From Anaerolineae bacterium (GTDB lineage Bacteria; Chloroflexota; Anaerolineae; 4572-78; J111), in assembly GCA_023382535.1 (NCBI GenBank), contig JAHDWA010000013.1, positions 160,960 through 224,959 on the forward strand: 64,000 nucleotides of DNA, in the 5' to 3' direction. The notes beneath the pieces are model-generated. The model worked only from the letters and a program-made list of their open reading frames with translations, was not told the origin of the DNA and made no database searches. Positions 1-7,994 of the stretch are shown piece after piece (the stretch's first letter is position 1; each line of letters opens with the position of its first letter). A program made the translations under genes and the position numbers.

Positions 1-2
1 TC

Positions 3-728
3 CCGGCGGTCTCGCGCATGCTGCTCTCCATGCGCGGTGAGATCGAAGCGGCGCGTGCCCTTATTTACGAGACCGGGCGCTGGGTAGACTTGGCCAAGGC
101 CTACGAGCACGCCGAGAATCCAACCCCGGAGGCCAAGCAGCGCCTCAAACAGGCGTCGGCCCTGGCCGATGCCATGACCCCGCTGACCAAGTATTACACC
201 ACCGAGATGGGCAACCGGGTTTGTTCAATGGCCATGCAGGTGCATGGCGGTGTGGGCTACATGCGCGAATTTAACGTGGAACGACACTACCGTGATATTC
301 GCGTAACCAACATCTACGAGGGCACCAGCCAACTGCAAATTGTGGCGGCCATGAGCAAGTTGCTGGGCCACGCCTTGGACGAACTGCTGGACGAGTGGGC
401 CGGCCTCGATTACGGCCCCGAGCTGGCTTCGTTGAAAACCCAATTGGTCGAGGCCAACGAGCTGTTCAAACGGGCCACCGACCATTTAAAAGAGCAGGAG
501 CGGGAGGTCATTGATTACTACGCCGCCGACCTGACCGATATGGCCGTTTACATCGTCAACTCCTGGCTGCTGCTGCAAGACGCCCGGCTGTCGGAGCGGA
601 AGCGCGCTATTGTTCGGGTTTACCTGGCCGAGCATCTGCCCCAGGTCCACCGCGCCGGCGAGGCCATCCACGCCGCCGACTCAACCCCGCTGCAAGTGAG
701 GGGCGCTGTGCTGGCGGAGCCGTTTTAG
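3..728 (+). CDS. acyl-CoA dehydrogenase, C-terminal part (5' end outside window)
   Basis: The reading frame is open from the first bases of the window, so only the last ~240 residues are present. The helical C-terminal half of the acyl-CoA dehydrogenase fold is recognisable from the family motif QVHGGVGYMREFNVERHYRD followed by IYEGTSQLQ, which lines the FAD and acyl-CoA site. About 130 residues follow this motif, longer than in short-chain dehydrogenases. This suggests the subgroup with an extra C-terminal helical domain, as in 3-methylmercaptopropionyl-CoA dehydrogenase-like enzymes. The reaction would be FAD-dependent alpha,beta-dehydrogenation of an acyl-CoA, with electrons passing to ETF. 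The substrate cannot be told from this fragment. Confidence 0.9.
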   Translation, partial: PAVSRMLLSMRGEIEAARALIYETGRWVDLAKAYEHAENPTPEAKQRLKQASALADAMTPLTKYYTTEMGNRVCSMAMQVHGGVGYMREFNVERHYRDIRVTNIYEGTSQLQIVAAMSKLLGHALDELLDEWAGLDYGPELASLKTQLVEANELFKRATDHLKEQEREVIDYYAADLTDMAVYIVNSWLLLQDARLSERKRAIVRVYLAEHLPQVHRAGEAIHAADSTPLQVRGAVLAEPF

Positions 729-729
729 G

Positions 730-832
730 AACACAGAGACCACAGAGAAGGCACAGAGATTCGCAGAGCATAAGCCTTTTTACTTTATCTCTGTGCTCCT
801 CTGTGGTTACTCCGCGAGTCTCTGTGTCAGCA
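730..832. repeat. ACAGAG-rich imperfect inverted repeat
   Basis: Directly after the dehydrogenase stop lies a run of ACAGAG words (ACACAGAGACCACAGAG and variants) whose reverse-complement words (CTCTGTG, CTCTGTGG, CTCTGTGTC) follow after a short AT-rich centre around 770-790. The two halves could form a long imperfect hairpin. It may act as a transcription terminator for the dehydrogenase or be a dispersed REP-like element. It encodes nothing convincing. Confidence 0.6.
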
Positions 833-994
833 CATTTCCGGCGAGAGTCCTGATGGTCAGCAGTCATTTCTGATTCGGATGATCCCCCAGTGGGGTTATC
901 CGAATTTTTGTTTACAAGGGGTCGGGGGTGTGGTATGATGGAGGTAGGATGTGGATAATGAATTATTAGGCTCCCGGAAAGACTCTCGATACTT

Positions 995-1099
995 ATGCGC
1001 TCTTCCTGCTTGATACCCACTTTAATCCTTTTCTTTGGAGTAATACTTTTTGGTTGCACTTCGGAGGAGCCCTTGAAACCAGCTAATGAAAATCTTTGA
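995..1099 (+). CDS. 34-residue lipoprotein-like peptide
   Basis: An ATG-initiated frame of 34 codons starts with Arg, then a hydrophobic stretch and a lipobox-like FGVILFGC, with the candidate lipidated Cys near residue 21. Only about 14 residues follow before TGA, which overlaps the next reading frame at 1086 by 14 bases. It could be a genuine tiny lipoprotein, or the detached signal sequence of the broken gene downstream, which would then have been an exported lipoprotein. Frame 2 here is the same frame as the 3' half of the broken gene. No clear ribosome binding site is seen. Confidence 0.35.
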   Translation: MRSSCLIPTLILFFGVILFGCTSEEPLKPANENL

Positions 1100-1549
1100 G
1101 GAAGTACTGAAGTCTCAGGGTATTCCGTTCAAATTAACGAATGATGGTACTTATTCCGTCGAAGTTAATGGTCAAGCACTTGTTGTAAGTCTTGAGAACG
1201 TGGAAAAAACTTATCTACGTGATAAAGACCCTGAAATTATTCGTAACTTCGCGGCTACAGTTCTTACTTTTCCTGGCAAACTACCCAATACTTGGACAGA
1301 AGCTAAAGATAGAATCAGGTTTTCACTTGAGCCTGCTGAATTCCTGGTGAAATTGGCTGGCCTGTGCTTGTAGTTATTCCAGCGAGAGATTTCATCTTCT
1401 TCTTGCCCGAAGGTGATAATGAGCTTTTGGGGAGGGTAGGAACAGTCGTAGTACGTGAGTATACCCAATCAGGTTATCCGATTACGACAGAAGTATTGCG
1501 TTTATCAGATGATGGCATCGAGGCAATAGGGACTTATCAGGTCCCATAG
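1086..1549 (+). pseudogene. frameshifted uncharacterised gene (two overlapping frames)
   Basis: Two frames overlap at 1364-1373 and together read like one ~150-residue protein. The first gives 95 residues ending FLVKLAGLCL. The second continues VVIPARDFIFFLPEGDNELL through VLRLSDDGIEAIG. A single-base change near 1360-1375 would join them. The IPARDFIFF block faintly resembles DUF1444/YtpQ-type proteins, but I do not assign a family. Whether the break is a real pseudogene, programmed frameshifting or an assembly error cannot be decided from the sequence. The upstream lipoprotein-like signal may be its original N-terminus. Confidence 0.5.
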
Positions 1550-1694
1550 TTCGTAGATTGGGTTGAACCAAACACGATGATAGTGAATTTGATCGGCGTT
1601 TGACATCGGTCTTTATCCCGGTTACACTTATCCCAACCTGACCGGTTGGAGGCAACTCAGACCGAAGCGGCGAAAGTGGAATTGAGCCATCCCA

Positions 1695-2069
1695 ATGAAT
1701 AATCTTCGCGCTCAAATTGCTGCTGCGATTCAATCGGTAAAAATGCAGGTGCGCTGGCGGCCGGGGCGTGCGGCGCGTCATCTCTTAAAACGCAAATTGC
1801 GCGGTCATTTGCCGTCTGAAGCAACCCTGGCGGATTACGAGCACCTCATCCAGGCTGTTTTAACAGACACACAGGCAAGAGTTTATCTTTATCGTCATAA
1901 TGACACTCCTTATATAACTGTCTTGACTATCCTTCAAAATCGTCATTGGCTGGTGATGCTTACACTGGATGGGGTGATGGAAAGCGCTTACGTGGTAGAA
2001 AACCCCGATTTTTATTTGAGTAAACCTGTTTTTGAGATGATGGAATCATTAGACGAGGTGCTGGCATGA
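1695..2069 (+). CDS. uncharacterised protein, first gene of a two-gene unit
   Basis: This 124-residue protein is not recognised. It has a basic N-terminal segment (RWRPGRAARHLLKRKLRG) and a C-terminal half that looks like alternating beta strands (ARVYLYRHN, PYITVLTIL, HWLVMLTLDG, ESAYVVENP). It is soluble, with no membrane segment. The stop codon overlaps the ATG of the next gene (ATGA at 2066), so the two are probably translated together. The paired small-gene layout resembles a toxin-antitoxin or effector-immunity unit, but no catalytic motif supports that. Confidence 0.6.
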   Translation: MNNLRAQIAAAIQSVKMQVRWRPGRAARHLLKRKLRGHLPSEATLADYEHLIQAVLTDTQARVYLYRHNDTPYITVLTILQNRHWLVMLTLDGVMESAYVVENPDFYLSKPVFEMMESLDEVLA

Positions 2070-2404
2070 CCGATTATGCTAAATTACTGAGTGCTTATGA
2101 AGTAGATGTCCGCTTCCCTGATGTAAGTGGATTGGAACACCTGGAAATGCTGCACACTCGGAGCGAATTGGCCCAAGGGATGTCTCACCTGACGGTTGAG
2201 CAATATACGCGCCTGGTCGAAGCTGATAAAATTTTGGTACAGCAGGCGCGGCGCTTTTATCAGGCAATCCAGCAGGTGGCCGATATAGAGGAGTGGCGTC
2301 GTCTTGAAAACCCGCCGGTAGCCCACTGGTGGTGGTATCTCGATATATTAGCCCAGCTTCCTGAATTACCCAGCGAAGTAATGCCAACAGGCGTGGCGGT
2401 ATAG
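2066..2404 (+). CDS. uncharacterised protein, second gene of a two-gene unit
   Basis: This 112-residue acidic, probably all-helical protein is translationally coupled to the preceding gene by a 4-base ATGA overlap. It is rich in Leu, Glu and aromatic residues (PPVAHWWWYLDILAQL near the C-terminus) and has no signal peptide or membrane segment. I do not recognise the family. A strong terminator follows at once, so the two genes form a complete short transcription unit. Acidic partner plus basic partner would fit a complex, which is inference only. Confidence 0.55.
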   Translation: MTDYAKLLSAYEVDVRFPDVSGLEHLEMLHTRSELAQGMSHLTVEQYTRLVEADKILVQQARRFYQAIQQVADIEEWRRLENPPVAHWWWYLDILAQLPELPSEVMPTGVAV

Positions 2405-2416
2405 AACTGCCTCAAT

Positions 2417-2457
2417 AAAAAACCCAGCCTGCTGTTGATGCGGCAGGCCGGGTTTTT
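2417..2457. terminator. bidirectional intrinsic terminator
   Basis: The stem pairs AAAAACCC and AGCCTGC with GCAGGC and GGGTTTTT around a short loop. It has an A tract on the left and a T tract on the right, so it can work for both the plus-strand pair ending at 2404 and the minus-strand gene ending at 2485. Confidence 0.85.
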
Positions 2458-2484
2458 ATCTTTCTCGTTTCTTCGCCTCTTCGC

Positions 2485-3627
2485 TCACACCCAGCGCTTG
2501 TAATAAAACTCGCTGTCCTCGTCGTCGTTCAGGCGGGCGGCGATTTCAAACATCCACTCGTCCAGAAACATATCGTGGGCGTCCAGGCGGGGGAAGGGAT
2601 TGTCATAGCCCTGCGTCAGCGCCTTGCCGACCCGGTCCAGCGCAGCCACGGCCAGTTCGGGCACGTCTATCCGGCGGACGCCCTCTTTCTTCATCAGCGT
2701 CTCGTTCAGATTGGCCATCATCATCCCGCCGGGGATCAGCGGCAGAGCGCGGGTGCGCATCATCGGGTAGAAGATGTCCAGCACGGTCTTGCCGCTGCCA
2801 TAGCTGGCGCGGGTGTACTCCTGCACAATATCTTTGGGCATAAAGAGGCTGGTCGAGTAAGCGCCCTGGCGGCCGTACTCGCGCAGGTTGGGGTCGCGGC
2901 TGGCCTTGTCCAGGCTGCCCCGCCAGTCGGCAAAAACGGCCGCTTCGACAGCGATGTCGTTCTCTTCCAGGACACGAGGAAACTCCACGGCCATCTCGCC
3001 CATCACATGCTTGGTGATGCCGGTTTCCTTTTCGGTCAGGTAAGTCAGTTGCCACTGGAACATGCCGTTTTCATCGTAATCTTTGATAAAGACCGGCGGC
3101 ATCCCCGGCAGCAGGCCCGAAATAGCCGCGGCGACGGTGTTAAAATAGACCACCCGGTCCGCTCCGGCCTCTTTGAGGGCCGTAATGATGTTTTCCAGCG
3201 ATTTGCCAAACATGGACATACCCTCGTTGAGCCAGTGGAAGCGCTGCCCCCAGCCCATTTCGTCCGCCTGGGCCTGCATTGCTTTGCCGGTTTCATAGCC
3301 CAAGGACAGGCTCAAATCGCGGGCCACGACGGTCACGCTGGCTGCCGTGCCCAGGCCCATGATGGCCGTTTCCAGCGCCCCGCCCAGTCCCGGACCGGTC
3401 GCTCCGGCCAGGAGAATGTGCCGCCCCTCCAACCAGGTCAAATCGTACTGGCCCGCCTCAAGCAGTGGTTTCTGCACTGCCCAATTATTGACCAAAAGCT
3501 GCTGTGCTTCGGCTGGGTAAGCTTCACTTTCTTCCTTGCTCGGACGGGTAAGCTGCGGCGCTCCCTCCCGGATCGGCAGCCTGGGATCTGGCTGGGCAAA
3601 AGGGCTGATTAAAGCTGATGTCATCAC
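2485..3627 (-). CDS. Rossmann-fold NAD(P)-dependent reductase, distantly enoyl-CoA reductase-like
   Basis: The 380-residue protein has a Rossmann-type dinucleotide motif GATGPGLGGAL near residue 75, after a beta strand HILLAG. It then has VVYFNTVAAAI at the place where SDR-like enzymes carry the substrate loop, and a later block ALPLIPGGMMMANLNETLM. The order of these blocks recalls FabV/Ter trans-2-enoyl-CoA reductases, which also have an atypical, enlarged SDR fold. The match is by eye and distant, so substrate and cofactor preference are unknown. It is a single gene with its own terminator on the 3' side. Nothing in the neighbourhood fixes its pathway, although acyl-CoA enzymes lie on both sides. 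Confidence 0.5.
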   Translation of the reverse strand: MMTSALISPFAQPDPRLPIREGAPQLTRPSKEESEAYPAEAQQLLVNNWAVQKPLLEAGQYDLTWLEGRHILLAGATGPGLGGALETAIMGLGTAASVTVVARDLSLSLGYETGKAMQAQADEMGWGQRFHWLNEGMSMFGKSLENIITALKEAGADRVVYFNTVAAAISGLLPGMPPVFIKDYDENGMFQWQLTYLTEKETGITKHVMGEMAVEFPRVLEENDIAVEAAVFADWRGSLDKASRDPNLREYGRQGAYSTSLFMPKDIVQEYTRASYGSGKTVLDIFYPMMRTRALPLIPGGMMMANLNETLMKKEGVRRIDVPELAVAALDRVGKALTQGYDNPFPRLDAHDMFLDEWMFEIAARLNDDEDSEFYYKRWV

Positions 3628-3990
3628 TACCTCTTATTTTTGATGGGATGATATAATGAAACGTGTTGCGTGTTGCGTCTTCCGTTTTTCGACAACACGA
3701 CCTACGTTTCGCGCCCCGATTTTAACACGAATGAACAGGCGCGTCAACGGTTTTTACAGGACGCGGCAGGGCAATCGCATTAAAATTGAGGAAAAGTATA
3801 ACTATAAACCCCGTTCCAGGCGATTCGGTTCTCTCCAAACCCCCTCAAAGGGGATGACAGAAACCACCGACAATGGTATGATACGGGGAAACAGTTATCA
3901 GGGGACAGTGAACAGTTATCAATCTATCATTCCTGACTACTGATCACTGATTACTGACTACCGTCCACTATTTTCAAGGAGGGTTCAAAG
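3628..3990. other. intergenic region with simple-sequence words
   Basis: No convincing gene. The right part (about 3890-3970) is built of near-repeats such as AACAGTTATCA, TGACTACTGA and TGATTACTGACTA, a word-like low-complexity style seen at several other places in this window. A good Shine-Dalgarno (AAGGAGGG, 3976-3983) sits before the GTG of the next gene. Confidence 0.6.
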
Positions 3991-5889
3991 GTGAGCTATC
4001 AAGAAAAGTATCGGCAGTCCATCGAGCAGCCGGCCGAGTTCTGGGCCGAGGCGGCGGAAGCCGTCCACTGGTACAAAAAGTGGGACAAGGTGCTGGACGA
4101 CTCCCGCCCGCCCTTTTACCGCTGGTTCAGCGGGGGCGTGGTCAACAGTTGTTACAACGCCCTCGACCGGCATGTCGAAAATGGCCGGGCCGACCAGGCC
4201 GCCCTCATTTACGACAGCCCTGTCACCGGCGCCGTCAAAAGCTTCACCTACCGGGAACTGCGGGACGAAGTCGCCCGTTTTGCCGGGGTGTTGGCCGGCC
4301 AGGGTGTGACCAAAGGCGACCGGGCCATCATTTACATGCCGATGGTGCCCGAAGCCGTCATTGCCATGCTGGCCTGCGCCCGGATTGGCGCCATTCACTC
4401 CGTCGTCTTTGGCGGCTTTGCGGCCAATGAGCTGGCCACCCGCATTGACGACGCCAAACCCAAGGTCATGATCTCGGCCTCCTGCGGCATTGAGATCAAC
4501 CGGGTCGTTGCCTACAAGCCACTGCTCGACGCGGCGATTGAGTTAGCCGCGCACACGCCGGAGAAATGCATCATCTTGCAGCGCCCCCAGGCCGAAGCCG
4601 CTATGGTTGAGGACCGCGATCTGGATTGGTCGGAGTTGATGGCTCAAGCCACACCTGTTGACTGCGTGCCTGTCGCCGCCACCGACCCGCTCTACATTCT
4701 CTACACCTCCGGCACGACCGGCATCCCCAAAGGCGTGGTCCGCGACAATGGCGGCCACCTAGTTGCCCTCAAGTGGAGCATGCAGTACATCTATGGCGTC
4801 GAGCCGGGCGAGGTCTACTGGGCCGCCTCGGACGTCGGCTGGGTGGTCGGTCACTCCTACATTGTCTACGCCCCGCTTTTCCATGGCTGCACGACTATCC
4901 TGTACGAAGGCAAGCCGGTCGGCACGCCCGACCCCGGTGCGTTTTGGCGGGTCATCTCGCAGCACAAGGTCAGTGTTTTGTTTACCGCGCCGACCGCCTT
5001 CCGGGCCATCAAGCGCGACGACCCCAACGGCGAGTATGTCCGCAAGTATGACCTGAGCGATTTCCGCACCCTCTTCCTGGCCGGCGAGCGCTGCGACCCG
5101 GACACGCTGCACTGGGCCGAGGACAAGCTCAACGTGCCGGTGATTGACCACTGGTGGCAAACTGAAACCGGCTGGCCGATTGGGGCCAACTTTGCCGGGC
5201 TGGGGCTGTTCCCGGTTAAGGCCGGGTCTGCCGGCAAACCGGTCCCCGGTTACAACGTCCAGATTTTGGATGAAGGCGGCCACGAAGCCCCACCCAACCA
5301 GATTGGCAGCATTGTCATCAAGCTGCCCCTGCCGCCTAGCTGCCTGCCGACCCTGTGGAACAACGACGAGGGCTTTATCCGCTCGTACCTGAGCGCCTTT
5401 CCCGGCACCTACACCACCGCCGACGCCGGGTTCAAGGATGAAGACGGCTATCTCTGGATTATGAGCCGCACCGACGATATCATCAACGTCGCCGGGCACC
5501 GCCTGTCCACCGGGGGTATGGAAGAGGTGCTGGCCTCCCACCCCGATGTGGCCGAGTGCGCCGTCATCGGCGTGGCCGACGAACTCAAGGGCGAGATTCC
5601 GCTGGGGGTGGTTGTCCTTAAAGCGGGGGTCAACCGGACCGAAAAAGAGATTGTGGACGAACTCATCCGCATGGTCCGCGACCGCATCGGGCCGGTGGCC
5701 TCGTTTAAAGTGGCGACCGTGGTCAAGCGCCTGCCCAAAACCCGCTCCGGCAAGGTGCTGCGCGGCACGATGAAGAAAATCGCGGATGGGGTTGAGTACC
5801 GCATGCCCGCCACTATTGACGACCCCGTAATTTTGGACGAAATCACCGAATCGCTGGCGAGGCTGGGGTATCCGCACCAGGATCAATAG
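3991..5889 (+). CDS. prpE: propionyl-CoA synthetase (propionate--CoA ligase)
   Basis: This 632-residue adenylate-forming enzyme activates propionate (or acetate) to the acyl-AMP and then the acyl-CoA. The ATP-binding P-loop YTSGTTGIPKG spans residues 238-248. The PrpE-typical block SDVGWVVGHSYIVYAPL and EGKPVGTPDPGAFWRVI follows, where acetyl-CoA synthetases differ. The second-domain motif RTDDIINVAGHRLS and the catalytic Lys588 in RSGKVLRG are intact, so the enzyme should be active. Start is GTG with AAGGAGGG eight bases upstream. It stands alone; no methylcitrate or methylmalonyl genes are adjacent, so the fate of propionyl-CoA is not shown here. Confidence 0.93.
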   Translation: MSYQEKYRQSIEQPAEFWAEAAEAVHWYKKWDKVLDDSRPPFYRWFSGGVVNSCYNALDRHVENGRADQAALIYDSPVTGAVKSFTYRELRDEVARFAGVLAGQGVTKGDRAIIYMPMVPEAVIAMLACARIGAIHSVVFGGFAANELATRIDDAKPKVMISASCGIEINRVVAYKPLLDAAIELAAHTPEKCIILQRPQAEAAMVEDRDLDWSELMAQATPVDCVPVAATDPLYILYTSGTTGIPKGVVRDNGGHLVALKWSMQYIYGVEPGEVYWAASDVGWVVGHSYIVYAPLFHGCTTILYEGKPVGTPDPGAFWRVISQHKVSVLFTAPTAFRAIKRDDPNGEYVRKYDLSDFRTLFLAGERCDPDTLHWAEDKLNVPVIDHWWQTETGWPIGANFAGLGLFPVKAGSAGKPVPGYNVQILDEGGHEAPPNQIGSIVIKLPLPPSCLPTLWNNDEGFIRSYLSAFPGTYTTADAGFKDEDGYLWIMSRTDDIINVAGHRLSTGGMEEVLASHPDVAECAVIGVADELKGEIPLGVVVLKAGVNRTEKEIVDELIRMVRDRIGPVASFKVATVVKRLPKTRSGKVLRGTMKKIADGVEYRMPATIDDPVILDEITESLARLGYPHQDQ

Positions 5890-5951
5890 TTAGCTACTTG
5901 TTGAAGTTTTTAAGCCTTCGGTTATCACTATAGGGATGACTGATCCTAAGA

Positions 5952-6311
5952 ATGAAATCGGTAGAGCAAATTCAAGAAGAAACTTGTAGAAAATATCAAG
6001 CGGATTGCTTACTGCCTAACTCAGAGGCTAAAGTCGGTATTGCCTTAAATACTTTGGAGAAAGAACCGCTTAATGCTTTACGTCATCCTGCTCAAGTGGA
6101 TACGTGTGGTTGGTACATTTGGGGAGGCGAAGATTTATCAAATGCATCGGACTTTTTCCAACCTTTACATATTAAGCATCTTACTGAAGAATGTCCCCAG
6201 ATCGTGCCATACTTGGGATTAGCTCCGGGTTGGCGTATTTTGTTAGCCGGAGATTACGTAGATGTTTGGTATGATGAGACTTTGCTGAATGTAGAGGAAA
6301 TTGAGGATTGA
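5952..6311 (+). CDS. Imm33-like (DUF2185-type) immunity domain protein
   Basis: The 119-residue soluble protein carries CGWYIWGGE, then FFQPLHIKHLTEECPQIVPY, LGLAPGWRILLAGDYVDVWYDE. This order and spacing matches what I remember of the Imm33/DUF2185 family, proposed immunity proteins of polymorphic toxin systems. The N-terminal ~45 residues are variable. No toxin is adjacent. It is an orphan between a metabolic gene and a toxin-antitoxin pair, a common situation for immunity genes carried as accessory cargo. The ATG at 5952 has no strong Shine-Dalgarno. Family assignment is by pattern recognition only. Confidence 0.55.
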   Translation: MKSVEQIQEETCRKYQADCLLPNSEAKVGIALNTLEKEPLNALRHPAQVDTCGWYIWGGEDLSNASDFFQPLHIKHLTEECPQIVPYLGLAPGWRILLAGDYVDVWYDETLLNVEEIED

Positions 6312-6372
6312 AAGTTTCTGTTTTTAGTTGAAGGTGGTTTTGAAAGATAAATGCACTGGTCATTATGGTCGC

Positions 6373-6505
6373 AGCTAACAACCGCTTCCACGCCGACCTG
6401 CTACCAGTCGGGTTTGCCACCTGACTTTGCCAGCAAAGTCATTCTAAATTGTCGCCTTTCTTGCCGACCCGCAGGCGGGTAAAGCGGAGGGTGTTGGACG
6501 GCGGA
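6373..6505 (+). other. possible attC-like recombination site
   Basis: Between the Imm33-like gene and brnT lies a GC-rich segment that starts with AGCTAACAACCGCTT and ends with AAGCGGAGGGTGTTGGAC. AACA plus CCGCTT at the left can pair with AAGCGG plus TGTT at the right. GTTGGAC fits the GTTRRRY rule of an attC R' box, but the left box deviates from RYYYAAC. The length (~130 bases) and the position between two accessory cassettes fit an integron-type site. The call is weak. Confidence 0.25.
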
Positions 6506-6544
6506 AAGAGACTATTGCGTCTCAAAATTACTTTGCCCTGGGGC

Positions 6545-6579
6545 TTTACAAAAGATGTATATTATTGTAATATACATCT
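6545..6579 (+). promoter_or_regulatory. brnTA promoter with overlapping operator palindrome
   Basis: A -35 box TTTACA (6545-6550) and -10 box TAATAT (6568-6573) are 17 bases apart. A perfect palindrome with 12-base arms, AGATGTATATTA (6553-6564) and TAATATACATCT (6568-6579), separated by TTG, covers the spacer and the -10 box. This is the expected layout for autorepression by the BrnA antitoxin. The -10 box lies so close to the ATG at 6583 that the transcript would be nearly leaderless. Confidence 0.85.
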
Positions 6580-6582
6580 AAG

Positions 6583-6906
6583 ATGAAAACGGCCATTTCT
6601 AACTGCGAAGGCTTCCAATGGGATGAGGGCAATTCAGATAAGAATTGGTATCTTCATCAAGTTACCAGCGGTGAATGTGAAGAAATATTTTTTAATTTGC
6701 CCCTTATTGTAGCTTCTGACCCCCTACACTCCACGACTGAACAAAGATATTACGCTTTAGGACGAACAGATACGGATCGTTGGTTATTTATCGCGTTCAC
6801 GGTTAGAAATAATTTAATCCGGGTGATCTCAGCCCGTGATATGAACCAAAGAGAGACGAGAAAATATGCCGAAAGAATTAAAAGAGATACCGAGCTTCAA
6901 GAGTGA
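6583..6906 (+). CDS. brnT: BrnT-family type II toxin
   Basis: This 107-residue protein has the BrnT (DUF497) layout: FQWDEGNSDKNW at the N-terminus where the family has F-E-W-D-xx-K, then DPLHSTTEQRYYALG, a central strand WLFIAFTVR, and the C-terminal signature IRVISARDMNQRETRKY. BrnT is a small RelE-fold ribonuclease that inhibits translation. The gene lies directly behind an autoregulated-looking promoter and overlaps the antitoxin gene by 41 bases in another frame, the usual toxin-first order of BrnTA modules. Its base composition is more AT-rich than the flanking metabolic genes, in keeping with horizontal spread. Confidence 0.85.
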   Translation: MKTAISNCEGFQWDEGNSDKNWYLHQVTSGECEEIFFNLPLIVASDPLHSTTEQRYYALGRTDTDRWLFIAFTVRNNLIRVISARDMNQRETRKYAERIKRDTELQE

Positions 6907-7174
6907 AGATGAAGAACGTGAGTTTTGGGCCAGCCAGGACTCGACGGAATATATCAATTGGGATGAAGCTGAAGCGATTATTTTGCCCAAGTTAAAGCCA
7001 TCCACCCGGACTATTTCATTACGATTGCCAGAATTAATGCTGAACGAACTGCGGGTGATTGCCAATAAGCGAGATATACCGTACCAATCGCTGATAAAGG
7101 TATTTTTGAAAGAGCGGATTGATCAGGAGTTAAAGCGAGATGCCGAGAATAGAATGACTTTATCTGCAGAGTAA
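6866..7174 (+). CDS. brnA: BrnA/CopG-family antitoxin
   Basis: The 102-residue antitoxin starts with the family motif IPSFKSEDEEREFWASQDST, followed by an acidic linker and a ribbon-helix-helix domain (TRTISLRLPELMLNELRVIANKRD, then YQSLIKVFLKERI). The N-terminal part should neutralise BrnT and the RHH dimer should bind the palindrome at 6553-6579. The start codon lies inside brnT, with GAGAGACGAG upstream as a Shine-Dalgarno-like sequence. Nothing looks broken. Confidence 0.85.
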   Translation: MPKELKEIPSFKSEDEEREFWASQDSTEYINWDEAEAIILPKLKPSTRTISLRLPELMLNELRVIANKRDIPYQSLIKVFLKERIDQELKRDAENRMTLSAE

Positions 7175-7237
7175 GTATCGCTGGCAACGATAAGTTGTCG
7201 GCGTAGCTGCCACCCAACCAACGGTTCAAATAGTTCA

Positions 7238-7900
7238 ATGAGTTGTCCCTGTTGTTCGCCCCGCAACATAAATGACCTCGATAACACCTTCGACGCCGCC
7301 AATGCGCGCCAGGATGCCCGGCGCTACCTCAAAAAAGGGCTGGACAAGCGGGCGCGTAAGCTGATTGCTTACCTGCTGGCCCACTGCCGCGAGCCGGTCA
7401 GCGTGTTGGACATCGGCTGCGGGGCCGGCGGCGCGCACCATGAATTACTGCGCCGGGGCATCGCCGAGCGGGCGGTTGGGGTTGATGCCTCGTCGGCCTA
7501 CCTGGAGGCAGCCAGGGCCAACGCCGCCCAGTTGAATTTGAGCGAGCGGGTGGTCTACGAGCGCCAGGATTTCGCCCTGACCGCCGCCTCGTTTGCCCCC
7601 GCCGAGGTGGTCCTCATGGACCGGGTCATCTGCTGCTACCCCTACCTGGCCGAACTGCTGGGAGCCGCCGCCCGGCATACCCAGCGCTATCTCTGCCTCA
7701 GCTTCCCCCGCGACGAGTGGTGGACCCGCCTGCCCTACCGCCTCTATGATCTCTTCCAGGCCCTCTTCCGCAGCAAATACCGCTTCTACCTGCACCCCTA
7801 TCCTCAGATCATCGCCCTGGCCGAAGCCGCCGGCCTGCGCCTTATCCACACCGACCACACCGGCCTCTGGCAGATTTTGGTCTTTGCCCGGCCTCGATAA
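7238..7900 (+). CDS. class I SAM-dependent methyltransferase
   Basis: The 220-residue protein has SAM motif I as VLDIGCGAGGAHHEL near residue 52, motif II acidic residue in AVGVDASSAYLEAARANA, then YERQDF and VVLMDRVICCYPYL. The cysteine-rich start (MSCPCCSPRN) and the MDRVICCYPY block recall Mg-protoporphyrin methyltransferase-like proteins, but no pigment genes are nearby, so the substrate is unknown. It stands alone in plus orientation between the BrnTA pair and the giant propeller gene. All SAM-binding elements are present. The alternative is a small-molecule or lipid O-methyltransferase. Confidence 0.8.
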   Translation: MSCPCCSPRNINDLDNTFDAANARQDARRYLKKGLDKRARKLIAYLLAHCREPVSVLDIGCGAGGAHHELLRRGIAERAVGVDASSAYLEAARANAAQLNLSERVVYERQDFALTAASFAPAEVVLMDRVICCYPYLAELLGAAARHTQRYLCLSFPRDEWWTRLPYRLYDLFQALFRSKYRFYLHPYPQIIALAEAAGLRLIHTDHTGLWQILVFARPR

Positions 7901-7994
7901 AAATTGAAAAACCTTTCCCATGCGAGTATACTTGTGACAAATTAAGTCCGGATTCCAAGATGTATTTTGGAGTCTCCCCAGGTCAGGCTTAACC

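Noticed and set aside
3656..3943. 95-codon plus-strand ORF
   Set aside because: It runs through simple-sequence spacer DNA, has odd composition and no ribosome binding site.
4759..5886. Long minus-strand ORF (375 codons) opposite prpE
   Set aside because: It mirrors the third-position GC of prpE, has no recognisable domain, and prpE is unmistakable in the plus frame. Similar antisense ORFs opposite the reductase at 2485, abfA, sdaA, thiB and the propeller gene were rejected for the same reason.
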